Positions 37,876 through 48,001 of a stretch of 64,000 nucleotides of DNA are shown in pieces. The DNA lies in NCBI GenBank assembly GCA_965242535.1, contig OZ251458.1, positions 2,046,001 to 2,110,000 on the forward strand, written 5' to 3'. The stretch is from VXRD01 sp965242535 (GTDB lineage Bacteria > Latescibacterota > UBA2968). The notes under the pieces were generated by a model. The model made no database searches. It saw only the letters and a list, made by a program, of their open reading frames with translations, and was not told where the DNA came from. The stretch's first letter is position 1. The number at the start of each line of letters is the position of its first letter. A program made the translations under genes and the position numbers.

Positions 37876-37952
37876 TGGTGGGCCTAAGTGGAGTTGAACC
37901 ACTGACCTCGCGCTTATCAGGCGCGCGCTCTAACCAACTGAGCTATAGGCCC
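37876..37952 (-). tRNA. tRNA-Ile(GAT)
   Basis: A 77-nt cloverleaf starting GGGCCTATAGCTCAGTTGG with anticodon GAT (in CTGATAAG), TTCAACTCC T-loop and an encoded CCA end. The Ile-Ala pair in the spacer is the classic bacterial order. Confidence 0.97.
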
Positions 37953-38050
37953 GCCTAAATCTTTAAAAACCAAATAACGTGCATATGCCCAAACTTGGCA
38001 TTGACCTTAGGAGTAGATGTGAGCACCTATGGCCTCACATCGCGTCTCCC

Positions 38051-39597
<1,547 letters not shown>

Positions 39598-39701
39598 AAA
39601 AATGAGAGTGCCCAATTAAATGGGCTTTTGTGCAAATACTAAATTCTCAAGAAATCTTGAGAACCTACCAAGCTTTCAATAACACATGCACGTTATTCGA
39701 T

Positions 39702-39713
39702 TTTCAAAGAACA
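39702..39713 (-). promoter_or_regulatory. boxA antitermination site in the rRNA leader
   Basis: TGTTCTTTGAAA on the minus strand, about 100 bases before 16S. Confidence 0.7.
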
Positions 39714-39750
39714 GAATAGGCACTTCATCACAAAGTACCGGTAAGGGGCG

Positions 39751-39779
39751 AATTTACAGGATCGCCCTTTGAAAGTCAA
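39751..39779 (-). promoter_or_regulatory. rRNA promoter P2
   Basis: On the minus strand TTGACT and TAAATT with a 17-base spacer. Confidence 0.8.
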
Positions 39780-39815
39780 GAAAAAATCCGCGCCATTTTC
39801 GGCGTAGAAGCGCAC

Positions 39816-39844
39816 AATATAAAAAACGAAATCTCATAAGTCAA
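39816..39844 (-). promoter_or_regulatory. rRNA promoter P1
   Basis: On the minus strand TTGACT and TATATT with a 17-base spacer, 65 bases upstream of P2; tandem promoters are usual for rRNA operons. Confidence 0.82.
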
Positions 39845-39859
39845 TCAATTTTTGTCAAA

Positions 39860-40164
39860 AATCCTCACTTCCAAGCAACTTTTTTCAATCTCTGATCAGA
39901 ACCGCCGCAAGCCATCCGGTTGTGATGGTTTGTCGATCAGCATCAACCCACTAGCACCACTGAATCACGTTGCAACGCGAATTAAGAGTAGAAAGCGAGT
40001 AAGAAGCACGCCGCGGCGACTCGTCCAAAGACATGGACGAGTAAGCCGTTATAGGATCGTACCATACTACACGACAAAAAATAAAGACCTGTGCAAAATC
40101 CGAAAAAGAGTGAGATTTAAGTTGTCCGAAAAAACCCTCACCCCTTCTCAGAAAGCACAGGTCT
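39860..40164. other. region upstream of the rRNA operon
   Basis: No gene is seen. From about 40083 (AAAGACCTGTGCAAAATCCG) the sequence looks like the 5' flank of the IS4-type element that follows. Confidence 0.4.
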
Positions 40165-40675
40165 ATGTCGGATCAAGTTATGCAACTATACCCCATCCTG
40201 CAAGCGCATTTTCCTTGGCACAAAGCCCGGGTGACCTTCCTCTCGGCCTTCCTCTCGGCCTTCCTCTCGGCCTTCCTCTCGGCCTTCCTCTCGGCCTTCC
40301 TCTCGGCCTTCCTCTCGGCCTTCCTCTCGGCCTTCCTCTCGGCCTTCCTCTTGGCTTTGATGAAGGTGACGACCGTCAATTTGACGAAACTGGCCCATGC
40401 GCTCAATGGCAAAGTCAAGCAAAAATCCAACTATCGCAGAATCCAGCGTTTTTTTGCCGAGTTCACGCTGCCCGAAGATTGGGCAACGGGCTTGATTCGG
40501 CATCTCTTACCGGTCAAATCGGATTTTATACTCGCCATGGACCGGACCCAGTGGTCATTGGGTAAGGTGTCGATCAACCTCCTGAGCGTGGGCATCCTCT
40601 GTCGAGACATGGCATTTCCCATTTGCTTCAAGATGCTCAACAAAAAGGGCAAGCGGGGCAAGCGGGGTCGCAAGG
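40165..40675 (+). pseudogene. IS4-family transposase fragment (N-terminal part) with repeat expansion
   Basis: About 170 codons matching the N-terminal half of IS4-type transposases: SNYRRIQRFFAEF, ILAMDRTQWSLGK (first catalytic Asp) and MAFPICFKMLNKKG. The distal catalytic domain is missing; at about 40675 the frame runs into the antisense strand of an IS982-like gene. Between residues 25 and 60 a FLSA tetrapeptide is repeated nine times in frame, a 12-bp expansion. It cannot encode an active enzyme. Confidence 0.85.
40236..40355 (+). repeat. 12-bp tandem repeat inside the IS4 fragment
   Basis: Nine copies of TTCCTCTCGGCC followed by one variant copy. All are in frame and identical, implying recent expansion. 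Confidence 0.95.
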
Positions 40676-41391
40676 CGTTCAGGTCATGGTGTGCGGCCCC
40701 TGTCAAGCCGATAGAATCGGGTTTGGGTAAGCCCTTTGTGCGATAGTGTGCCAAGAGGTGAAGTTTGACGCCGTAATCCCCCATGTTCTTGGACGCACAC
40801 CCGCCTTTGCTGGCAATTTGCTTGGCGACGCGTGCTTTGCCACTGCGTGCCGATTGTGCCAGGACAGGCGGCATGGAATCCACCAAATGGACATGGTGAA
40901 AGACATGGCTCAAAGCACGATCCTTGAGGACTTGTTCAATGAGGGGGGCAAAGACATCCGCCAAGCGATTTAACCGCTAGATAAAACCCGAATAGGACGG
41001 TAAATGCGGAACCCACGCTTTGAGATGGTCGTGCGTGTCAATGTAAATCGCCTTGAGAGCGAGGTGTTGTTGCATCATCCCAAACAAAGAGACAGTGAGC
41101 CCTTCTTGATCTGTGAACGTAACCGTTGGGTTGTTGCTCAGAAGCCATCTAAAAACTCGGACCGCCAGTGAGATCGTCGCAAAAGCATTCGCTTTTCGCA
41201 GGTCAAAACCATACATAGCGCGAAAATAGGACGCCTTGATTCCCCCCTTCCTCGCAGGAAGGGGGGCCAGGGGGGTAGGTCCCAATAATTTTTAGATGGC
41301 TTCTCAGCCGTTGGCTGTGGATCCACAGATGCTTTCGAGAGTGCCGACAGATAGAAACATACAAGTGAATGCGTTTGTCTTGCCAATCCAT
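40676..41391 (-). pseudogene. IS982-like transposase, interrupted by a MITE and frame-broken
   Basis: From the ATG at 41391 (RBS AGGAGGC) the pieces read MDWQDKRIHLYVSICR, then after the MITE (41140-41303) NNPTVTFTDQEGLTVSLFG and WVPHLPSYSGF, then after an in-frame stop near 40977 RLNRLADVFAPL and LVDSMPPVLAQSARSGKARV, ending NALRP. Together these follow the order of IS982-type DDE transposases. Removing the MITE with one copy of its 2-bp duplication restores the reading frame across the site. The 3' end is missing. Confidence 0.85.
41140..41303 (-). mobile_element. 164-bp MITE, family A, copy 3, inside the IS982-like gene
   Basis: Same orientation as copy 2. Flanked by TC on both sides (41138-41139 and 41304-41305), so the target was not TA here. 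The interrupted reading frame proves insertion. Confidence 0.92.
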
Positions 41392-41470
41392 CGCGTTCTG
41401 CCTCCTGATTTGAGGGTGAAAAGGGGGTTACACTCAAAAAAGGGGGAAGACGCGATGGATTCAACTCTTA

Positions 41471-42433
41471 ATTCGCATTCCAGATCAAGGGCGACATCAC
41501 CAGTCAGGTCAATTACCACCATCAGGTCAAAGCCGGCATTTTGTACCGCCACCACAGCGTGTCGCAGTTCCAACAGCGCACGCAGGTCAAGGTGATCTAC
41601 GACAATTTGTTCCCGTTTGAGACCACCGAATACGAAGTAAATCCCAAGGAATACGCCGCGTACGTGCAAGACCGCATCGAGTACGCAGGCATCATCATCA
41701 ACGGCGGCATCCGCCTCGACGCCTTTGACGTGGGCGTGGATAATTTCGCGGATTTCTTCAATCCGTCTGAAGAAATTTCCCTGTCGAGCGGGCAAAAGGT
41801 GCGCCAGCAAATCCGCGACGAACCCGTGGAACGGAAGTGGTTTTTCCAGCCGCGCTTGGGCATTTCCCACCCGATTACCGAAAATGCCGCGCTGCACTAT
41901 TCGTGGGGCAAGTTCTATTCCCCGCCCGCGTTTTCCTATCTCTACGACAATTTCGGCGTGTTTGCCAACCCATCCCTGCCCTTTGTGGTGGATGTGGATG
42001 CCGAGCCCGTGCAGGCCACGGCCTACGAGATGGGCATTCAGTACGGGTTTGACCGCAATCACTTAATCGACGTGACCGGCTATTACCGCGACATCGAAAA
42101 CTACGGGCGGATCAGCTATGCGATCAACCCGGATCAGGCGGGCAACCCGGGCTTTGGTTCGTACACGTTCCAAACCAGCTTTGGCTATGCCGACGCACGC
42201 GGCGTGGAATTTGCCCTCGAGCGCCGGGCTGGAAGCCCCTATCTTTCGGGCCGCGTGAACTACGCGTACAGCTACATCAAAGCCGCGGCCAATGCGGGAG
42301 GTACCTCCCGCGTGCCGGCCAAGACGTCGTATTCTGCGGTGAACGATACGGAGATCCCATTCGGCGACCGGCACACGTTCAACACCTACGAGCAAAATGT
42401 GAATGGCGGCGACAATGCGTTGATCGCCGGGTA
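41471..42433 (+). pseudogene. TonB-dependent receptor fragment (beta-barrel part)
   Basis: About 320 codons without a plug domain or signal peptide: FQPRLGISHPITENAALHYS, WGKFYSPPAF and LIDVTGYYRDIENYGRI are typical barrel strands of TonB-dependent receptors. The fragment begins without a start codon next to the IS982-like 5' flank and loses homology at about 42433, where another fragment is joined. The frame is intact throughout, so the event is recent or the assembly is chimeric here. Confidence 0.78.
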
Positions 42434-42436
42434 CGA

Positions 42437-42590
42437 CCGCAAGCACCGATCTCGACGTGTCTGGGCAACTCGTCGATCGGCTCGAGTTTAATGGCACCAA
42501 CCCGTTTGATGGCACCCTGTTTTGGGATATGTTTTCAAAGGACGGGATCGAGGTGGCGAGCGGGCTTTACATTATCGAGGCCAATCGCGA
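42437..42590 (+). pseudogene. FlgD-like / sorting-domain C-terminal fragment
   Basis: About 50 codons (VSGQLVDRLEFNGTNPFDGT and KDGIEVASGLYI) resembling the C-terminal FlgD-Ig or type IX sorting-type domain of secreted proteins in this group. It has no stop of its own and runs in frame into the next fragment. Confidence 0.6.
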
Positions 42591-42899
42591 TGTGGTGCCC
42601 GGGTTTTTGACCGGCACGTACATGGGCTTTGTCGATCCAAATTCCGATCCGACCTACAATTACAACGACACGGCCATCAGCATTTCGTGGGCGTATCAAT
42701 TCACGGATCGGCTGTCAATGGGCCTGACGGGCAAATACATCAACCAATCGATAGACGGCGAAAGTGCCGGCGCTTATGCGATAGATGCCGGCGCGATTTA
42801 CGAGATCGGGTACAAAGGCGCGCGAATCGGCGCGCGGATGAACAACCTCGGCTCCGACCTCAAGTATTACGTGATCGGCACGCCGCGTACGCATCGGTG
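42586..42899 (+). pseudogene. PorV/UPF0164-like outer-membrane protein fragment
   Basis: About 100 codons (SISWAYQFTDRLSMGLTGKY, then YAIDAGAIYEIGYKG and ARMNNLGSDLKY), similar in layout to the intact PorV-like protein at 59750 (compare its GDLGLMWAATRRLTLASVLR). It ends abruptly where the antisense sulfatase fragment begins. Confidence 0.65.
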
Positions 42900-43024
42900 A
42901 ACCGCACGCCCTCGGCGCACAGCCGATCCACATTGGGCGTTTCGTAAAACGCGCTCCCATAACACGTCGCATCGGCCCATCCGTAATCGTCCAACAAGAT
43001 GAAGATGATGTTTGGCTTTTTCAT
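42884..43024 (-). pseudogene. sulfatase N-terminal fragment
   Basis: Starting from ATG at 43024 (RBS CAGGAG) the frame reads MKKPNIIFILLDDYGWAD, then ETPNVDRLCAEGVRFTDAYA, the standard opening of arylsulfatase-type proteins with the metal-binding DD pair. It is cut before the active-site cysteine/serine motif. About 45 codons remain. Confidence 0.82.
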
Positions 43025-43127
43025 GTGTGCGTCTCCTGAGTTGGGACCTATACCCGGCCCCGTTATTCGCTCTGCCCATCGTAAGTTCCGCCTGTGCTTA
43101 CGGGAGATACTCTCTTAAGTGAAGGAA

Positions 43128-43196
43128 ATCAAGGCGTCCTATTTTCGTGGCACATGAGGTTTTGACTTGCGAAAAGCGAATGCTTTTGCGACTATG
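43128..43196 (+). mobile_element. decayed partial copy of MITE family A
   Basis: Shares AATCAAGGCGTCCTATTTTC and GCGAAAAGCGAATGCTTTTG with the five full copies but lacks both terminal repeats. Confidence 0.6.
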
Positions 43197-43230
43197 CAAA
43201 GGTTGTCAATGTTCCCCCAAAACTCATTAG

Positions 43231-43638
43231 TACTCTGTAAATTAAATAATTCGGAATTTCAATTTTTTTAACCGCGTGACAGGCGTGATGCCGTACGTCA
43301 ATTAAGCCATCGCCAAACATGCCATCCCAAAAATTCATCAACGAAAGCCATCGGGCACAGCGCGCAAGTCCGTCTCGCAACCCACATCCATTTTGCAACC
43401 CACTTGACAGGCTGGCGTATGTCGTTCTATTACAAAAGCGCTTTGCGCTGTGCCTAGCCCCTCGGCGCATGAGAGCGGCATTTTTTGCCTACTTTTTTTT
43501 GCTGTTGAAAAAAAGTAGGTCGCCGAAGGCATCGGAGGCAACCCACGATGCTTTCGGACCAAAGTTGTTAGAAAAGCGAGCAATATCGGCACTGATTTGT
43601 TGCGTATCAAAATTGAGAATAACTTAATTTACAGAGTA
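43231..43638. mobile_element. IS630-derived MITE, family B, complete copy
   Basis: Terminal inverted repeats CTCTGTAAATTAAATAATTC and CTCTGTAAATTAAGTTATTC (as complement), flanked by TA on both sides (43231-43232 and 43637-43638), about 404 bp inside. No coding capacity. The left 35 bases match the terminus of the truncated IS630 element at 28004. It lies 31 bases upstream of the DctP gene start. Confidence 0.88.
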
Positions 43639-43669
43639 TCGAACTCGCCTCAAACGGAGGAACGCGCCC

Positions 43670-44707
43670 ATGAACAAACGCGATTTTCTGAAAACAGCCG
43701 GCATTGCCGTCGCGGCCACAGCGGTCGACGCGCCTACGGTGATCGCGCAATCCAAATCCCCGATCCGCTGGCGCCTGCAAACTTATGCTGGCGCCTCGCT
43801 GGCAACGCATGTGGTGAAACCGGCGGTTGACTCGTTCAACAAGATCGCCAATGGCGAAATGGCGATCGAGCTGTACACGGCGGATCAACTCGTGCCCACG
43901 CCCGACCTGTTCAACGCACTGCAAAAGGGCAGGCTCGACGCGGTGCAAAGCGATGACGATTCGATGGCCTCGCCCGCGGATGTGGCGGTGTTCGGCGGGT
44001 ACTTCCCGTTCGCCACGCGCCATAGCCTCGATGTGCCGGTGCTGTTCAATCAGTACGGCTTGAAGGACATTTGGGAAGAAGCCTACGGCGAGGTCGACGG
44101 CGTGACGTGGCTGAGCGCGGGGTCGTGGGATCCATGCCATTTCAACACGGTCGAGCCGATCCGCAGCTTGGACGATCTCGAGGGCCTGCGCGTGTTCACC
44201 TTTCCGACTGCGGGCAAATTTCTGTCCCGGTTCGGCGTCATTCCCGTCACCTTGCCTTGGGACGAAGTCAAGGACGCGGTGCAAAACGGCGCGTTGGACG
44301 GCTTGGCTTGGTCGGGCATTACCGAGGCGTACACCGTCGGCTGGGCGGATGTGACCAAGTACTTTTTGACCAACAACATTTCCGGCGCGTGGTGCGGTTC
44401 GTTTTTCGCCAACGCGGATTCGTGGAACGCGCTTCCGGATCACTTGCGGGAATTGTTCCGCGTTTGCATGGACAGTTCGCACTATTACCGCCAGCACTGG
44501 TACTGGGGCGGCGAGGCTCGCCAGCGCGTCCGTGGCACAAAGCTCGAACTCACGTCTATCCCGGATGAACAATGGAAACAAGTGGAAGCCGAAGCCCTCA
44601 AGTTCTGGGACGAGATCGGTCAGACCAGCCCACGGGCGGCGCGGGTCATCGAGATCTTCAAGGCGTACAACGCGACCATGGCAAAAGCCGGCCGGCCCTA
44701 TCGCTAA
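43670..44707 (+). CDS. TRAP transporter substrate-binding protein (DctP-type), orphan
   Basis: A 345-residue periplasmic binding protein. The N-terminus MNKRDFLKTAGIAVAATAVD is a twin-arginine-like signal with KR in place of RR, followed by a binding domain of the DctP/TakP type (LPWDEVKDAVQNGALDGLAW). TRAP systems import carboxylates using a Na+ gradient, but no DctQ or DctM gene is adjacent. The ATG follows ACGGAGGA. The upstream promoter region has been replaced by the family B element. Confidence 0.88.
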   Translation: MNKRDFLKTAGIAVAATAVDAPTVIAQSKSPIRWRLQTYAGASLATHVVKPAVDSFNKIANGEMAIELYTADQLVPTPDLFNALQKGRLDAVQSDDDSMASPADVAVFGGYFPFATRHSLDVPVLFNQYGLKDIWEEAYGEVDGVTWLSAGSWDPCHFNTVEPIRSLDDLEGLRVFTFPTAGKFLSRFGVIPVTLPWDEVKDAVQNGALDGLAWSGITEAYTVGWADVTKYFLTNNISGAWCGSFFANADSWNALPDHLRELFRVCMDSSHYYRQHWYWGGEARQRVRGTKLELTSIPDEQWKQVEAEALKFWDEIGQTSPRAARVIEIFKAYNATMAKAGRPYR

Positions 44708-44772
44708 TCCCGATGGCTTTTGTGATAAAACAGCAATGGTGGCGCATTCGGCGTGGTAGGCGGCAAAGCGGG

Positions 44773-45510
44773 TCATCCCATCAAAAATTCGTATCCCATC
44801 CCCATCGCCTCCTTCACCCTTTCCAGCGTGCGTTGGCCTTCAATGCGCGCTTTTGCATTGCCCAGGTTCAAAATATCGCGCACCAGATCGGGCTGTGATT
44901 CAAACGCTTTGCGGCGATTCCGAAACGGCGTCAGAAAATCGTCGAGCACATCGGCCAGCGCGCCGTAAACGCCCTGGGGAATGGGAAAGACCTCGCCATA
45001 CATCCGATTAAATCGCGCGGCCACGTCTCGCGCCAGTTCGACATGGGGGCGTTGATCCGGCCCCACCGGCACGTATTGCGGGCGGAACAGCAAAATATCC
45101 GCCGCTTGCGACACGGGATAGCCCACAAACCCATAAGTCGCCCGCTTGCCCAACCCCATCTTTTTCATCTCCTCTTTGATGGTCGGATTGCGGAGCAAAC
45201 GCGGCAGTGTCACCAAATTGGAGAAAATCGCGGTCAATTCGGCCAGTTGCGGCACCTGCGATTGCAAAAAACACGCGCTTTTCTCCGGATCAAACCCCGC
45301 CGCCAGATAATCCAGCACCATGTCCTGGACATGCGTTGCCAAATCCCCGGTGCGGTCCCGATGCGTCGTCAGGGCCTGATAATCGGCAATCATGAAAAAG
45401 CACCGGAACTCGTCCTGCATTTCAAACCGATTCTTCAACGACCCGACATAATGCCCCAAGTGCATTTTGCCCGTTGGGCGATCCCCTGTCAAAACGATTC
45501 TGCGGTTCAT
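44773..45510 (-). CDS. trpS: tryptophanyl-tRNA synthetase with internal deletion
   Basis: A 245-residue TrpRS-like protein; the family is usually 330-340 residues. The HIGH-type motif (PTGKMHLGHYVGSL) and the N-terminal Rossmann part are present to FPIPQ, and the true C-terminal helices (FLTPFRNRRKAFESQPDLV, then LERVKEAMGMGY) are present. Between them about 90 residues are absent, including the KMSKS signature loop. The frame is intact. Without KMSKS it should not activate tryptophan normally. It may be a pseudogene with a second copy elsewhere, a TrpRS-derived regulator, or an assembly deletion. Confidence 0.8.
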   Translation of the reverse strand: MNRRIVLTGDRPTGKMHLGHYVGSLKNRFEMQDEFRCFFMIADYQALTTHRDRTGDLATHVQDMVLDYLAAGFDPEKSACFLQSQVPQLAELTAIFSNLVTLPRLLRNPTIKEEMKKMGLGKRATYGFVGYPVSQAADILLFRPQYVPVGPDQRPHVELARDVAARFNRMYGEVFPIPQGVYGALADVLDDFLTPFRNRRKAFESQPDLVRDILNLGNAKARIEGQRTLERVKEAMGMGYEFLMG

Positions 45511-45623
45511 TTTAAACTCCTGTCGTCAGTTGTTAAGCCATTCACCTTCCCGTGAGCATCCCCGCTCAACCACCCATCCGCATCCCTAGGATGCCTGCCT
45601 CCGAGTTGTCCGTTCTGTGCTAC

Positions 45624-45655
45624 AAAAAAAGCGCGCCACCTTCCGGTAGCGCGCG
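45624..45655 (-). terminator. intrinsic terminator
   Basis: On the minus strand GCGCGCTACC and GGTGGCGCGC form a stem followed by seven T residues. Confidence 0.8.
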
Positions 45656-45820
45656 GTGCAAACCACATCACAGATCGCCAACTATCCGGTGGAGGACAGA
45701 CATCTCCCGTCGCGCTCGACCACCACCAGCGTCTATTCGCGTTCATCAATCCTGTCAGGGCATTCGAGAACATCGTCCTATCCTCGGTCGACGATTCGAT
45801 ACATTCGTCCCATCGCGCAC

Positions 45821-45852
45821 AAAAAAACCGCCGTCAATAAGCCGACGGCGGT
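45821..45852 (-). terminator. intrinsic terminator after the coiled-coil membrane protein
   Basis: On the minus strand ACCGCCGTCGG pairs with TGACGGCGGT and is followed by seven T residues. Confidence 0.85.
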
Positions 45853-46003
45853 CCATTTAGAAGTTTCAGAAACAAACGACAAAAACCCGTCAGCAAATCC
45901 ACACAGGGGCATGCCACCACCAATCGCGCATCGTTTTGGACACGCGGAGAACGGGTATCGCGTCAGTCGAGATGTCACCATACTTTGTCATGACAAATTC
46001 CAC

Positions 46004-46438
46004 TTACTGAAAGATTTTGAGCGCGGCGAGCACGAGGCCAGCCAGCACCACGAGAGACCCAAAAAGCCATTTCAGGTCGTTCTTCAACGCGGCGATCTCG
46101 CGTTTTGTCTCGGCCCTCGATTCGGCGATCTCGCGTTTTGCCTCAGCTCTGGATTCGGCAATCTCGCGTTTTGTCTCGGCCCTGGATTCGGCGATCTCGT
46201 GTTTAATATCGGACAGCATCGCCAAAATCTGCTGGTATTGCGCTTCGACAACCGCTTGACGCTCGCGCAATTCGATCTGTTCTGCTTTCATCGCGTTTGC
46301 GTCTGACTTGACGTCGGCTATCGCCTTTTCATTCGCCGCTTGCCCCTTCTTGAGCTCGCCCTGCCCTTTCTCGAAAACCGCTTGCCGCGCCTGAAAGGCG
46401 TTTTGCTGAACTTGCAATTCCTCAACGGGTGTCGCCAT
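46004..46438 (-). CDS. coiled-coil protein with C-terminal membrane anchor (paralogue 2)
   Basis: A 144-residue protein: a long helical region rich in Glu, Lys and Gln, then three or four copies of an 11-residue unit (EIAESRAETKR), and a C-terminal hydrophobic anchor (LKWLFGSLVVLAGLVLAALK). Eleven-residue periodicity suggests a right-handed coiled coil. Layout resembles DUF1640-like proteins. ATG follows AAAGGAGACGAA. It is a tandem duplicate of the gene at 46527, differing mainly in repeat number. Function unknown. Confidence 0.8.
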   Translation of the reverse strand: MATPVEELQVQQNAFQARQAVFEKGQGELKKGQAANEKAIADVKSDANAMKAEQIELRERQAVVEAQYQQILAMLSDIKHEIAESRAETKREIAESRAEAKREIAESRAETKREIAALKNDLKWLFGSLVVLAGLVLAALKIFQ

Positions 46439-46526
46439 TTCGTCTCCTTTCTTTGGAGGGGTTATGAGTGCCCAATCGCTTTCCCGCCATCGCGTTATGG
46501 CGTTCTAATCGGGCACTCGATTCGCA

Positions 46527-46994
46527 TTACTGAAAAAGTTTGAGCGCGGCGAGCACGAGGCCAGCCAGCACCACAAGAGACCCAAAAAGCCATTTCAGGT
46601 CGCTCTTCAACGCGGCGATTTCGCGTTTTGTCTCGGCCCTCGATTCGGCGATCTCGCGTTTTGCCTCAGCTCTGGATTCGGCGATTTCGCGTTTTGTCTC
46701 GGCCCTCGATTCGGCGATCTCGCGTTTTGTCTCAGCTCTGGATTCGGCGATCTCGCGTTTAATATCGGACAGCATCGCCAAAATCTGTTGGTATTGCGCT
46801 TCGACAACCGCTTGACGCTCGCGCAATTCGATCTGTTCGGCTTGCATCGCGTTTGCGTCTGACTTGGCGTCGGCTATCGCCTTTTCATTCGCCTCTTGCC
46901 CCTTCTTGAGCTCGCCCTGCCCTTTCTCAAAATCCGCTTGCCGCGCCTGAAAGGCGTTTTGCTGAACTTGCAATTCCTCAACGGGTGTCGCCAT
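46527..46994 (-). CDS. coiled-coil protein with C-terminal membrane anchor (paralogue 1)
   Basis: A 155-residue protein starting MATPVEELQVQQNAFQARQ, nearly identical to the downstream paralogue but with one more copy of the 11-residue unit EIAESRAE(T/A)KR (33 bp). The C-terminal anchor reads KWLFGSLVVLAGLVLAALKL. The ATG at 46994 follows AAAGGGGACGAA; the longer upstream frame lacks support. The two genes are 88 bases apart with similar upstream sequence, consistent with a recent tandem duplication. Function unknown. Confidence 0.8.
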   Translation of the reverse strand: MATPVEELQVQQNAFQARQADFEKGQGELKKGQEANEKAIADAKSDANAMQAEQIELRERQAVVEAQYQQILAMLSDIKREIAESRAETKREIAESRAETKREIAESRAEAKREIAESRAETKREIAALKSDLKWLFGSLVVLAGLVLAALKLFQ

Positions 46995-47106
46995 TTCGTC
47001 CCCTTTCTTTGGAGTGGTCGTGAGTGCCCAATCGCTTCCCGTCATCGCTGTTGCATGCACGGGCGATGGGGCGGGTTTAAAAAAATACCGAGTTCAATAC
47101 CCCAAG

Positions 47107-47523
47107 TCAAGTTGTCTGATTTTCTTTTTGTTCTCGCTCGCCATAAGGCAACTCGCACGTTCCGGTATCGCACGCCACGCGACCGGACAGGTGGCGATAG
47201 CGTGCGATCAGCGCGTATCCAGCGCGGAAGAGGAGATGCAACCCCGGCACGCGATACAGCCATGCGAACAGATGGAATGGGGGCAACCTGCGATAGATTT
47301 GATACACGGCATCGGCGCCCACGTAAATGTTCTTGCGGCTCATCGCCAAGCGCATGCCCGTATTGAAATCCGACTCGGCCAGTTTGGGAAAATGGTCTTC
47401 GATTCCCCGCGTCTGCCGGGGCAAATAGTCAAACTGATCGCGTTTGTCTTTTTTTTGTATGCGGCGAACGCTCCAAGTGCAAAACCGACATTCGCCATCG
47501 TACACAACAATGGGTTTTTTCAT
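47107..47523 (-). CDS. DCC family thiol-disulfide oxidoreductase-like protein (DUF393)
   Basis: A 138-residue DUF393 protein. The signature YDGECRFC (DxxCxxC) opens a thioredoxin-like fold; the rest is basic and aromatic with no signal peptide. Family members are predicted oxidoreductases with no settled substrate. It lies 13 bases downstream of the Nudix gene on the same strand, in an apparent operon aminotransferase-Nudix-DCC. Confidence 0.85.
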   Translation of the reverse strand: MKKPIVVYDGECRFCTWSVRRIQKKDKRDQFDYLPRQTRGIEDHFPKLAESDFNTGMRLAMSRKNIYVGADAVYQIYRRLPPFHLFAWLYRVPGLHLLFRAGYALIARYRHLSGRVACDTGTCELPYGEREQKENQTT

Positions 47524-47536
47524 TTCGCGCCCTGCC

Positions 47537-48001
47537 CTAAAACGTGTGAAACGCGACTTGGTGGTCGATCAGGCGTTTGTTTTCGTACGTGAATTTGCCC
47601 GAGAAAAACGCATCGCGCTCCAGCCATTGGAGAAAAATTTTGTCGCCATCCCAAAGGTTGAGGCTCAAGAGGTCCGCATTGTCGATCCATCGCAAGACGC
47701 CTTCGCTTGAGTTGATGAGTGAACCCGTGAACGCGTGCGCGGTAAAAACAAAGGCCAGCCAATCGTCGTCGCCATCGAATTGCGGGAACAGCAGCACGCC
47801 GCGCAACGCGGGGGCTTGGATGTGCAACCCGCTTTCTTCGCGCACTTCCCGAATGACGCATTCTTCGGGCGTTTCCCCCGGTTCCATTTTGCCGCCCAAG
47901 CCATTCCATTTGCCTTCGTGGATGTCGTTTTCCTTTTTGACGCGGTGCAGCATCAAGGTCTTATCGCCGTTTTTGACGTAGCAAAGGGTGGCGTTGATCA
48001 T
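47537..48001 (-). CDS. Nudix hydrolase, MutT/8-oxo-dGTPase-like
   Basis: A 154-residue Nudix protein with a complete box, GKMEPGETPEECVIREVREE followed by SGL. The N-terminal ATLCYVKNGDKTLMLHRVKK and GKWNGLGG are typical of 8-oxo-dGTP diphosphatases of the MutT/MTH1 sort. Its ATG overlaps the aminotransferase stop by four bases, indicating translational coupling. Confidence 0.88.
   Translation of the reverse strand: MINATLCYVKNGDKTLMLHRVKKENDIHEGKWNGLGGKMEPGETPEECVIREVREESGLHIQAPALRGVLLFPQFDGDDDWLAFVFTAHAFTGSLINSSEGVLRWIDNADLLSLNLWDGDKIFLQWLERDAFFSGKFTYENKRLIDHQVAFHTF

Larger units (their letters stand above)
45511..46003. other. intergenic region with two minus-strand terminators
   Basis: No gene is seen. 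Two strong terminators face the minus strand (45821-45852 and 45624-45655). Confidence 0.6.

Noticed and set aside
41460..42900. Intact outer-membrane receptor operon
   Set aside because: The pieces lack starts, plug domain or ends and change family abruptly, so they are fragments.
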